NCBI RefSeq assembly: GCF_041914405.1
Contig: NZ_JAYSDK010000017.1
Location: forward strand, 37,374 to 101,373
Reading direction: 5' to 3'
Source of the DNA: Zoogloea sp041914405
Lineage (GTDB): Bacteria; Pseudomonadota; Gammaproteobacteria; Burkholderiales; Rhodocyclaceae
Length of the DNA: 64,000 bases
The notes under the pieces are model-generated. The model did not search any database. It saw only the letters and a list, made by a program, of their open reading frames with translations, and was not told where the DNA came from. Shown piece after piece: positions 25,917 to 33,619 of this stretch (positions within the stretch are counted from its first letter, which is position 1; each line of letters opens with the position of its first letter). The translations under genes were made by a program, and so were the position numbers.

Positions 25917-27464
25917 ATGAAGGCAAACAGAAGGCTGGCGCTCGTCGTCAGCGCGGCCCTCGGCCTGGGATCGGCCTATCTGCCGGCCCATGCCGAGGAC
26001 GCGGCGGCCGATCAGGATGGCAACTATTTCCACATCGGCGGTTATGTGCGCGGCTGGGCGGCGTTCAACCTGCAGGACATCCCGGAAACCAAGGGCAACG
26101 ACAAGGGCAAGCTGTCGATGCTGCGCGGCTCGCTGCTGCTTGACGCGGACGCGGCCACCGGGCCGATCAAGTGGAAGGCGGTGGCGCGGGTGGATCGCGA
26201 AGCGATGACCCCGTACCTGCGCGATCTGGAGGAACTGCGCAAGATCAACGGCACCACCGGCGGCGACCATTCGAGCATCCTCGACAACTACAACAACGGC
26301 GACTTGCGCGAGTTCTGGGGCGAGTTCAAGGCCGGCGAGCGGGCCACCTTCCGCATCGGCAAGCAGCAGATCGTGTGGGGCGAGTCGGACTTCTTCCACG
26401 CGATGGACGTGGTGCACGGCTATGACATGAGCTGGCGCCTGTTCTTCGAAGGGGAGAACGAGGAGTGGCGCAAGCCTCTGTGGCTGGCCAGCGTGAAGCT
26501 CGATGTGCCGGAAGCTGCCGGCCAGATCCACGCCTACCTGCGGCCAGGCCTGGACCGCTGCAAGGACATCGGCAACACCTACGATATCCGCGGCGGACGC
26601 TGGTTCTTCCAGCCCTACCGGGGCTTCGACCTGTCGGCGGTGACCAACAACGACTGCAAGCACCCGGAAGGCAACAAGGACGACTGGACGGGCGGCATCC
26701 GCTGGTCTGGGGAGGCCGGCTCCCTCAACTACTCGCTGGCCTACGTGAAGACCTATGCCGCCGACCCGGTGGCCAACTCGGTCTATGCGCCGTGGAAGAA
26801 AGTGCCGACCGGGCCGCTGTTCGACCTGATCCATCCGAAGATCGACGTCTTCGGTGCCACCGTCAGCGGCTACTCGGCGACCTTCGACACCGTCTTCAGC
26901 GCGGAAGTCGCCTACACCAAGGACCAGCCCTTCAACGTGGGGACCGGCGGGCTCACCGATCCGACCCTCGGTGCGGCGGCGGGCCTGGGCCTGGGCGGGA
27001 TCAAGCTGAAGGACACCGTGACGACGATGCTGCGGGCCGACAAGAACCTGCACTTCGAGAGCCTGCTCGGTACCAACCGGCCGTCCTTCTCGTCCGTGCA
27101 GGTCTTCGACACCTGGATCCGTGACCACAAGTCCTCGGAAGACCTGGTCCGCCTGTTCGCCTACGGTGCGCCGCTCACTGAGCACAACACCATCCTGACC
27201 GCCTTCACGGTACTCAACTACAAGGGCGACACCATCAACCCGGGTATCGCGGTCGGCGTCGACGTCAGCCATGGCGGCGGTTTCGTGATTCCCAGCATCG
27301 ACCTGGTCCTCGGCGACAAATGGCGCGCCAAGGCCGAGGCCGACATCTTCTGGACGTCCGGCCACACCAGCAAGGCCCTGTTCGACCCCAATCCCGGCGT
27401 GCAGTTGTTTGGCTACTTCGCCAACAACAGCCAGCTCACCTTCCGTTTGACCCGTCAGTTCTAA
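25917..27464 (+). CDS. DUF1302 outer-membrane-barrel-like protein
   Basis: 515 residues with GGAGGTGA before the ATG. A cleavable signal peptide ends near AHAED (about residue 26). The rest alternates polar and hydrophobic residues, with many aromatic residues and a terminal phenylalanine (LTFRLTRQF). This is the usual C-terminal signature of outer-membrane beta-barrels. RIGKQQIVWGESDFFHAMDVV is typical of DUF1302. I infer an outer-membrane channel or receptor for hydrophobic compounds. It is followed by a DUF1329 gene after 22 bases, a pairing common in hydrocarbon and steroid degraders. Confidence 0.82.
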   Translation: MKANRRLALVVSAALGLGSAYLPAHAEDAAADQDGNYFHIGGYVRGWAAFNLQDIPETKGNDKGKLSMLRGSLLLDADAATGPIKWKAVARVDREAMTPYLRDLEELRKINGTTGGDHSSILDNYNNGDLREFWGEFKAGERATFRIGKQQIVWGESDFFHAMDVVHGYDMSWRLFFEGENEEWRKPLWLASVKLDVPEAAGQIHAYLRPGLDRCKDIGNTYDIRGGRWFFQPYRGFDLSAVTNNDCKHPEGNKDDWTGGIRWSGEAGSLNYSLAYVKTYAADPVANSVYAPWKKVPTGPLFDLIHPKIDVFGATVSGYSATFDTVFSAEVAYTKDQPFNVGTGGLTDPTLGAAAGLGLGGIKLKDTVTTMLRADKNLHFESLLGTNRPSFSSVQVFDTWIRDHKSSEDLVRLFAYGAPLTEHNTILTAFTVLNYKGDTINPGIAVGVDVSHGGGFVIPSIDLVLGDKWRAKAEADIFWTSGHTSKALFDPNPGVQLFGYFANNSQLTFRLTRQF

Positions 27465-27486
27465 GTTCCACAGAGGAGACAAAACG

Positions 27487-28797
27487 ATGAACGCAACAAG
27501 AAAAGTGAATCCGGCACGCCGCAAGTTTGCCTGTCAGGCCCTGGCCATCGGCCTCGGCGCCAGCTTCGTCGGCCTTGCGCAGGCGGGCGAACTGCAGGCC
27601 GGCTTCGTCATCACCAAGGACAACTACGACAAGATCAAGAACGAGACCTTCGAAGGCAAGACCATCGCCAGCATGGTGCCGGACAAGCTCGAAACGATGA
27701 TCAAGAAGCACGGCCTGACCATCAAGCTGGCCAACTCGAAGAAGATCGAGATGGACCCGAAATACGTCAGCGCCACCAAGGAGAACGTGAAGAACGTCAA
27801 GTTCGACCCGGCCACTCGCACGATGAGCGGCTGGAAGTCGGGCATGCCCTTCCCGCCGGAAACCATCAAGCTCGATGACCCGACCGCCGGCGACAAGGTG
27901 ATCTGGAACCTGCGTGCCGCCACCTACGGCGCAACGATGGACCTGCGCGACATCTCCTTCGTGTTCATCAGCGGCGCCACCGGCGTCGAGCGCGTGCAGC
28001 GCTGGCAGTCCCGCCGCTACTACATGGAAGGCCGCCTGGACGGCGGCCCGGTCAGCGAAGGCGATGGCAGCATCGCCCAGAAGACCTACCTGTTCGCCAC
28101 CAGCCCGCAGGACATCCGTGGCCTCGGCACTTTCTCCATCCGCTACAACGACCCGACCTCCGCCAAGCCCGACGACACCTGGGCCTACCTGAAGTCGGTG
28201 CGGCGTACCCGTCGCCTGTCCGGCGGGGCATGGATGGATCCGATCGGCGGCACCGATCAACTCTACGACGACTGGGACATCTGGGACGCCTTCCCGACCA
28301 AGTACCGCGCCAACAAGCTGGTTGGTAAGCGCTGGGTGCTGGCCATCGCCCACAGCCCGCTGGTCAGCGTGGACGCCAAGAAGCGCGATACGCCGGAGGA
28401 GTTCCCGTCCGTCGGCCTGACCGAGGCGCCGTACTACTTCCCGGCCAAGCACATCGAGTGGGAGCCCCGCGAGGTGTATGTGGTGGAAGGCACGCCGCCG
28501 CCGGAGCACCCCTACAGCAAGAAGGTGGTGTACATGGAAGTGAACTTCCCGCGCCCCTATCTTGGCGAGATGTATGACCAGAAGGGCGAGTTTTGGAAGT
28601 TCATGATCTTCCAGAACCGCCCGGACATCGGCGACGACGGCTACAAGGCGGTGATGCCAGTGGTCGGCCACGTCATCGACGTGAAGCGCAACCACTCCAC
28701 CACCTGGTCTTCCAACATGAAGGCCAACCCGAAGGGCGTGAAGGAGAACGACGTCTCCCTCAGCAAGCTCGAGGAAGTGGCGACCGGCGGCAAGTAA
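27487..28797 (+). CDS. DUF1329 periplasmic/outer-membrane protein
   Basis: 436 residues, RBS GAGGAG. The N-terminus (RRKFACQALAIGLG...AQAGE) is a signal peptide with a twin arginine, possibly Tat-dependent. DUF1329 proteins are predicted to have a LolA/LolB-like lipid-binding fold. RRYYMEGRL, RTRRLSGGAWMDPIGGTD and the aromatic-rich C-terminal half fit the family. A lipid- or hydrophobe-shuttling role between membrane and channel would suit the neighbouring RND and DUF1302 genes. It is the last gene of the operon, followed by a strong terminator. Confidence 0.82.
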   Translation: MNATRKVNPARRKFACQALAIGLGASFVGLAQAGELQAGFVITKDNYDKIKNETFEGKTIASMVPDKLETMIKKHGLTIKLANSKKIEMDPKYVSATKENVKNVKFDPATRTMSGWKSGMPFPPETIKLDDPTAGDKVIWNLRAATYGATMDLRDISFVFISGATGVERVQRWQSRRYYMEGRLDGGPVSEGDGSIAQKTYLFATSPQDIRGLGTFSIRYNDPTSAKPDDTWAYLKSVRRTRRLSGGAWMDPIGGTDQLYDDWDIWDAFPTKYRANKLVGKRWVLAIAHSPLVSVDAKKRDTPEEFPSVGLTEAPYYFPAKHIEWEPREVYVVEGTPPPEHPYSKKVVYMEVNFPRPYLGEMYDQKGEFWKFMIFQNRPDIGDDGYKAVMPVVGHVIDVKRNHSTTWSSNMKANPKGVKENDVSLSKLEEVATGGK

Positions 28798-28820
28798 GCA
28801 GCCTCCGTCCTTGCAGGCCC

Positions 28821-28862
28821 CTGCGGAACCGGCCCCCTTGTCCGGCTCCGCAGAGGCTTTTT
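28821..28862 (+). terminator. Terminator of the YCF48-RND-DUF1302-DUF1329 operon
   Basis: A CTGCGGAACCGG / CCGGCTCCGCAG stem with one mismatch and a 9-base loop, then TTTTT. It begins 24 bases after the DUF1329 stop. Confidence 0.88.
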
Positions 28863-28884
28863 GTTGGTGTACTGCAAATAAAGT

Positions 28885-28913
28885 TTGACGTACTGCGATT
28901 ACTTGTCTATTAT
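28885..28913 (+). promoter_or_regulatory. Sigma70 promoter of the initiator tRNA gene
   Basis: TTGACG at 28885-28890, a 17-base spacer, and TATTAT at 28908-28913, 14 bases before the mature tRNA 5' end. Confidence 0.85.
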
Positions 28914-28927
28914 TCGACCTCTCCAGA

Positions 28928-29006
<79 letters not shown>

Positions 29007-29012
29007 AAAATC

Positions 29013-29041
29013 AAAGGCTTACTGCTTAGCAGTAAGCCTTT
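29013..29041 (+). terminator. Island-borne terminator directly after the tRNA
   Basis: A perfect 13-bp hairpin (AAAGGCTTACTGC, loop TTA) ending in TTT. It replaces the original tRNA terminator, which insertion moved to 38479-38510. Confidence 0.8.
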
Positions 29042-29120
29042 GTGCTTTCTCGGTCGGGTTTTTGCAGCAAATCTGCTGCAGTCGACGCTATACCCTGTCT
29101 CTACCTCTTGGAGCAGGAAG

Positions 29121-30113
29121 ATGGCTAGCATCACCAAGCGCGGCGCGTATCAGTACCAAGCCCAGGTTCGCCGCAAGGGCTACCCCACCCAAACCCGTAC
29201 GTTCGAAACAAAGCGAGATGCCGAAGACTGGGCTTCAACTGTCGAGTCGGAGATGCGTCGCGGCTTGTTTATCGACCGGTCTGAAGCGGAACGCACGACC
29301 TTCGGTGAGATTCTGGAGCGCTACCGGGTCGAGGTGACGCCAGACAAGCGCGGCTGGAAGGCAGAGGATTGCCGGCTCCGACAGTTGCAACGCCACGCGC
29401 TAGCCCTTCGCCCACTTGCAAGTTTGCGTAGCGCTGACTTCGCGCAGTATCGCGACGAGCGACTTACTGAAGTCGGCCCCAAGACAGTTCAGCTAGAGCT
29501 GTCCCTCATGTCTGCTGTTTTCAATGTCACATACAGGGACTGGTCTATCCCTGTTGAAAACCCCATTACGCACATTCGCAAACCCAAACTGCCAAGAGGC
29601 CGAGAGCGTCGGCTTATAGGAGATGAGGAAGAGCGCCTCTTGATAGCAGCCAGAGACTGCCGCGCACGCACTTTGGAGGCATGCATCGTTCTAGCTATCG
29701 AGACAGGCATGCGCAGAGGAGAGATTGTTGGTCTGACATGGGAGCAAATTGACTTGCACAATCGCATCGTCCGGCTGGATTTGACCAAGAACGGTGACGG
29801 CCGCATCGTTCCCCTCTCCGAGGCTGCAGAGACTGCAATTCGTTCGTTACCACGTCCGCTGCGCGGGGGGCGACTAACGACATTCCACGACTCCAATGGA
29901 CTGGGCGCAGCATTCGCTCGAGCTTGCGAGCGTGCCGAAATTACGGGGCTGTGCTTTCACGACCTCCGTCACGAAGCAGCATCTAGACTCGCGAAGAAAA
30001 TGCAGGTAGCCACACTGGCAAAAGTCATGGGGTGGCGGACGTTGCAGATGGCAATGAGGTACTACAATCCCACCGCAAAAGATTTGGTCGACGCTGTACG
30101 AGCGGCCGCTTAG
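29121..30113 (+). CDS. Tyrosine-recombinase integrase of the genomic island
   Basis: 330 residues from an ATG with GGAG/AGGAAG upstream. The N-terminus (MASITKRGAYQYQAQVRRKGYPTQ) is the arm-binding domain type, then a SAM-like core-binding domain. The catalytic domain shows the first Arg in ETGMRRGEIVGLTW, HxxR in CFHDLRHEAASRLA, and the nucleophile Tyr in MAMRYYNP. All catalytic residues are present, so it looks functional. It lies 117 bases inside the tRNA attachment site, in the usual position. Base composition is less GC-rich than the chromosomal genes. A hairpin terminator follows. Confidence 0.93.
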   Translation: MASITKRGAYQYQAQVRRKGYPTQTRTFETKRDAEDWASTVESEMRRGLFIDRSEAERTTFGEILERYRVEVTPDKRGWKAEDCRLRQLQRHALALRPLASLRSADFAQYRDERLTEVGPKTVQLELSLMSAVFNVTYRDWSIPVENPITHIRKPKLPRGRERRLIGDEEERLLIAARDCRARTLEACIVLAIETGMRRGEIVGLTWEQIDLHNRIVRLDLTKNGDGRIVPLSEAAETAIRSLPRPLRGGRLTTFHDSNGLGAAFARACERAEITGLCFHDLRHEAASRLAKKMQVATLAKVMGWRTLQMAMRYYNPTAKDLVDAVRAAA

Positions 30114-30120
30114 AGTAGGA

Positions 30121-30148
30121 AAGCCACCTCGCAAGAGCGAGGTGGCTT
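30121..30148 (-). terminator. Bidirectional hairpin between integrase and candidate large RNA
   Basis: A perfect 12-bp stem (AAGCCACCTCGC with its complement, loop AAGA) 7 bases after the integrase stop. Read on the minus strand it is followed by CTTTCCT, a better poly-U tract than on the plus strand. It could end the candidate minus-strand RNA as well as the integrase transcript. Confidence 0.7.
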
Positions 30149-31270
30149 GAAAGTCGGACCGGGTATTGAGTACGAAACCCAGCCATTTTGCATGTTTGCC
30201 CATGAAATATGTACCTTTTCCGCTATCCGACCGGTCACGGTCTGAAGTCGTCCTGCACGCCGCCAAGCGCGCAGTCCAGCACATCACTACAACGGGCCGC
30301 CAAGCCCAACCACACACTTTCGCAAACGCTCCAACCTTTCGGAGCACGGTGCCAGCCGTCCTGCCGCTATCGCGGCTCCCCAAGCGCTTCGGTCGTATCG
30401 CGCAATGAGTCAAACCCTACTTAGTCAGTCTCCCCCTCTCTGCCATTAACCCGTGCGGTGCCACCCAACACGGTAAGAAGAGAGGTTCCCACGTTAGTTA
30501 CCAGCTAATACGCAACGCAGCGCCACTGTCTCAGCACTTCCCTAGCTTTTCGGCTCCCCGTAGGTTTCCCTCGCCCGATGTTCAAGCGGCTCAGGTACTC
30601 AGGTTGTGCATCATCGACTACGAACCACGGCTTCACGCCTATGGCCCTACGTTGCTCCGCACAGCACCCTTCAAGGGGTGCCGTTACACGCTTGAGCTAT
30701 CCAGAGGCCCCCGATTTCTCGAGGTGCCGGCCGCGCCAGGTTTCCCCTTGCGGCCCTCGTGCATCACTACACGCTCATCAGCCTACGTGTGCGGTACGGG
30801 TTGTGCTCTTGCGATACGCCCCCCGAGTCGGACTTTCATACCGACTTTCACTTGATAACAGGTCGTCAGGCCATTTCCTGCCTGACGCCGTTTCCGTGTC
30901 GCCCAACCTCATTTTCGAAATTGGGTCGAGGGATGGAATTGCACCATCCAGCGCCCTTCGCAGCCGCACCAGCCCTATTAGAGGCATGCAGCTACAGCGT
31001 TTGCTCAATTCCAGGCTGGCGGCCTGGAACCTGCGGGGGTGGCGCCCCCTCATGCCCTTTCGGACGTGTGTGTTTGCAGTTGGCGGTCTGCTCACTGAGC
31101 CCTCACGTTGTCGCGCGCAGACTCACTGAGCAGACCGCCGTGCTTGCGAGGTCACCGCGGCTTTCGCCGAGGCTCCTGCCCTTGCAAACAATGGCTGACC
31201 TAACTCGTATAGGGTTTTTTTTCCATGCTTTGCATGGAACATCAATACGTCTCGCTTCGCGAGACCGAAT
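30121..31270 (-). ncRNA. Candidate large structured noncoding RNA in the island
   Basis: About 1.15 kb holding no convincing protein gene but dense with stable inverted repeats. Perfect stems include 31249-31265 (GTCTCGC), 31221-31239 (TTCCATGC), 31082-31139 (13-bp GGCGGTCTGCTCA), 31009-31029 (TTCCAGGC), 30931-30949 (GGATGG), 30864-30887 (CGTCAGGC), 30826-30846 (AGTCGG), 30728-30754 (GGCCGC) and 30666-30681. Several loops on the minus strand are purine-rich (for example TGAAAGT and TGCAATT). A terminator-like hairpin at 30121 closes the minus strand. Size and setting recall large ornate RNAs of the GOLLD/ROOL type or an ORF-less ribozyme-like element. I could not match it to a family; strand and ends are inferred. 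Confidence 0.5.
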
Positions 31271-31328
31271 CACACTGCAATCGCCAAGGTGCACGCTATA
31301 CAAAATATCACCACCACCTTGAGCCATC

Positions 31329-31961
31329 ATGCCCCCTTTCACTCCGATTGCACGTAGTAAGTCCGCCGCCCTAGCTCGCATTCTCGACTGTGTGCCTAAG
31401 GGCTACTATCGCCAAACTCACGGAACCGTCAAGGCTTCCAAGGCTGAGGCTCTAGCGAGAAAACTTGATGCTTTGTATGGCATTGGTTGCACTCCCGCAC
31501 AACGTATCAGGCGAAAAAATCAAGGGCTAGCTAATGCCGTTCTAGTCCTGTACTGGCCGGAAGGCGCGGAAATCGTAGAATGGCTGCTACTCGCCACGGA
31601 CGGAACTGGGCTGGAGCAAGAAACGCTTCGTTCTGTCGCGGAGAAGCCCCGCTTGAGTTGGCTGGGGTATGAACTGGTTCGCCACTCTGTTCGGGGGCGC
31701 ACGGCATGGACTTGGCGACGCAGCCGACAGGAAATGGCTGAGCTGCATGCCCTGTTGGCTTATCAGCTCAACCGACGTCATCATGCGGCGGTAGTGGAAA
31801 CATTGGAGCGTATCGCCCGGCAGCCCGGCTTCCATGGCGTACGCCAACAGTCATGGACGCTGTACCAAGAAGCTCGGCGGCGCGGCTATTTGGGGCCGAT
31901 GCCGCAGTTATTCTTTCTTCAAAAAATCAGTCATGGGGAACGGCTGGTGCTGTCTCCATAG
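31329..31961 (+). CDS. Unrecognised island protein
   Basis: 210 residues, basic and rich in Arg, with no signal peptide or membrane segment. I do not recognise a family. The middle reads like a compact folded domain (ANAVLVLYWPEGAEIVEWLLLATDGTG), followed by an Arg/Trp-rich strand (RGRTAWTWRRSRQEMAELHALLAYQLNRRHH) that could bind nucleic acid. No strong ribosome-binding site is visible before the ATG. It lies between the structured noncoding region and the type III modification gene, 80 bases ahead of the latter. A role with either the RNA or the restriction system is possible but unsupported. Confidence 0.6.
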   Translation: MPPFTPIARSKSAALARILDCVPKGYYRQTHGTVKASKAEALARKLDALYGIGCTPAQRIRRKNQGLANAVLVLYWPEGAEIVEWLLLATDGTGLEQETLRSVAEKPRLSWLGYELVRHSVRGRTAWTWRRSRQEMAELHALLAYQLNRRHHAAVVETLERIARQPGFHGVRQQSWTLYQEARRRGYLGPMPQLFFLQKISHGERLVLSP

Positions 31962-32040
31962 AGCGAGTGGCGGGACCGGGCTGTACGTGGCAGCCGGGCT
32001 ACAATGACGCCCTTGTACCTTCTGCCTGACTGCACGCCAC

Positions 32041-33609
32041 ATGCCGTTTCTCGACTGGGTCAACAAGAACCACGCCAAGGACACCGCCCGCGAGGTGCCT
32101 TATCACCTGCTCAAGCGCCAAGCCACCTACGGGGACGAGGCCAGCGCTGCCGACAACCTGCTGATTCAAGGCGATAACCTGCTGGCCTTGAAGGCGCTGC
32201 TGCCTTTTTACGCTGGAAGGGTGAAGTGCATCTTCATCGACCCGCCCTACAACACCCAGAGCGCGTTCGAGCACTACGACGACCGGCTGGAACACAGCCA
32301 GTGGCTGTCCATGATGTACTCACGCCTTGCGCTGCTACGTGACTTGCTGGCCGAGGATGGAAGTATCTGGGTGTCTTTGGACGACAATGAAGCGCACTAC
32401 ATGAAGGTGTTAGGGGATGAAGTTTTTGGCCGCCAGAATTTCATACTTGATGTAGCTTGGCAGAAACGCGATGGGCCTCCTAATGACAGAAAAATTGGCT
32501 CTATTCACGACCATATTTTGGCTTGGGCGAAATCTCGTCCATCTGATTCGAGGAAGACCCTCGCCGAAGAGAAGTTTAACTTGATGCCAAGAACCGAGAA
32601 GGCGGATGCCCAGTATCAGGTCTTTTCGGAGCCGAACGGTCCCGACCCTCGCGGCCCCTTTCGTAAGATAGATACCACTGCGAATGGCAAGGGTGGTCGA
32701 TATGTAGAAAGCCTTTACTACCCTGTAACCAACCCCTTTACTGGTGAAGAAGTCTGGCCTCGCACAGGAACTTGTTGGCGTCACAATCGGGACGAAATGG
32801 CCCGACTCCAGGCTGAGAATCGCCTTTTCTGGGGAGCAAAGGGCACGGCAAAGACTCCAATGCGAAAGCTATTCAAAACGGAAGCCAAACAAGGGATGAG
32901 CGCACCATCCATCTGGGCGGATACAGGGTTGAATCAGCACGGCAGCTCAGAAATGGAGAAGCTTTTCGGCGAGAAGGCAGCATTCGAAACACCCAAGCCG
33001 GAAGCCTTGCTGAATCGAATTATCCATATAGCATCAAGCCCCGGCGACCTCGTTCTGGACTCCTTCCTCGGCTCCGGCACCACCGCAGCGGTTGCTCACA
33101 AGATGGGGCGCCGCTACATTGGCATCGAGATGGGCGAGCACGCCCGCACTCACTGCGTGCCCCGACTGGAGAAGGTGATTGCCGGGGAACAGGGCGGTAT
33201 CAGCGAGACAGTCGGCTGGCAGGGCGGCGGCGGCTTCTCCTTTCTCACCCTCGGCGAACCGGCCTTTGATGAGGATGGCAGGCTCAATGCGGCGGTGAAG
33301 TTCCCGACCCTGGCTGCCTATGTCTGGCACGTGGAAACCGGCAGTCCAGGGCAACAAGCCTTCGACAGTCCCTTCCTGGGGATGCACGAGGGCAAGGCCT
33401 ACTTCCTGCTCTACAACGGCATCCTCGGCGACCGGCGGCCAGCGGGGGGCAATGTGCTGACCAGCGCCATCCTGGCCCATCTGAGGGCGCTGTGCCCGGA
33501 CCCTGTGCCGTTCGTGGTATACGGCGAAACGGCCCGCGTAGGGCCGGCGCGCATGTTCGCTGAAGGCGTGACCTTCAAACAGATTCCCTACGATGTGACC
33601 ATGCGCTGA
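32041..33609 (+). CDS. mod: Type III restriction-modification system, DNA methyltransferase (Mod)
   Basis: 522 residues. A beta-class adenine methyltransferase: motif IV DPPY at 67-70 comes before the SAM-binding motif I DSFLGSGTTA at about 340-349, with the target-recognition region between them. Mod alone methylates one strand of an asymmetric site and supplies specificity to Res. The stretch from about 32,410 to 33,040, encoding the recognition domain, is noticeably less GC-rich than both ends of the gene, as if that domain was exchanged by recombination. It is followed by res after 10 bases. Confidence 0.92.
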   Translation: MPFLDWVNKNHAKDTAREVPYHLLKRQATYGDEASAADNLLIQGDNLLALKALLPFYAGRVKCIFIDPPYNTQSAFEHYDDRLEHSQWLSMMYSRLALLRDLLAEDGSIWVSLDDNEAHYMKVLGDEVFGRQNFILDVAWQKRDGPPNDRKIGSIHDHILAWAKSRPSDSRKTLAEEKFNLMPRTEKADAQYQVFSEPNGPDPRGPFRKIDTTANGKGGRYVESLYYPVTNPFTGEEVWPRTGTCWRHNRDEMARLQAENRLFWGAKGTAKTPMRKLFKTEAKQGMSAPSIWADTGLNQHGSSEMEKLFGEKAAFETPKPEALLNRIIHIASSPGDLVLDSFLGSGTTAAVAHKMGRRYIGIEMGEHARTHCVPRLEKVIAGEQGGISETVGWQGGGGFSFLTLGEPAFDEDGRLNAAVKFPTLAAYVWHVETGSPGQQAFDSPFLGMHEGKAYFLLYNGILGDRRPAGGNVLTSAILAHLRALCPDPVPFVVYGETARVGPARMFAEGVTFKQIPYDVTMR

Positions 33610-33619
33610 GAACCGGACC

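Noticed and set aside
29874..30413. 179-codon minus-strand open frame overlapping the integrase end
   Set aside because: It runs antisense through the integrase and through the terminator hairpin, and shows no recognisable protein.
30578..31129. 183-codon plus-strand open frame within the structured region
   Set aside because: No ribosome-binding site; low-complexity Pro/Arg/Ser translation typical of a shadow of structured GC-rich RNA; overlapped by many perfect inverted repeats.
30121..31270. Group II intron
   Set aside because: No reverse transcriptase gene and no clear domain V hairpin found by eye. An ORF-less or degenerate intron cannot be fully excluded without a covariance-model search.
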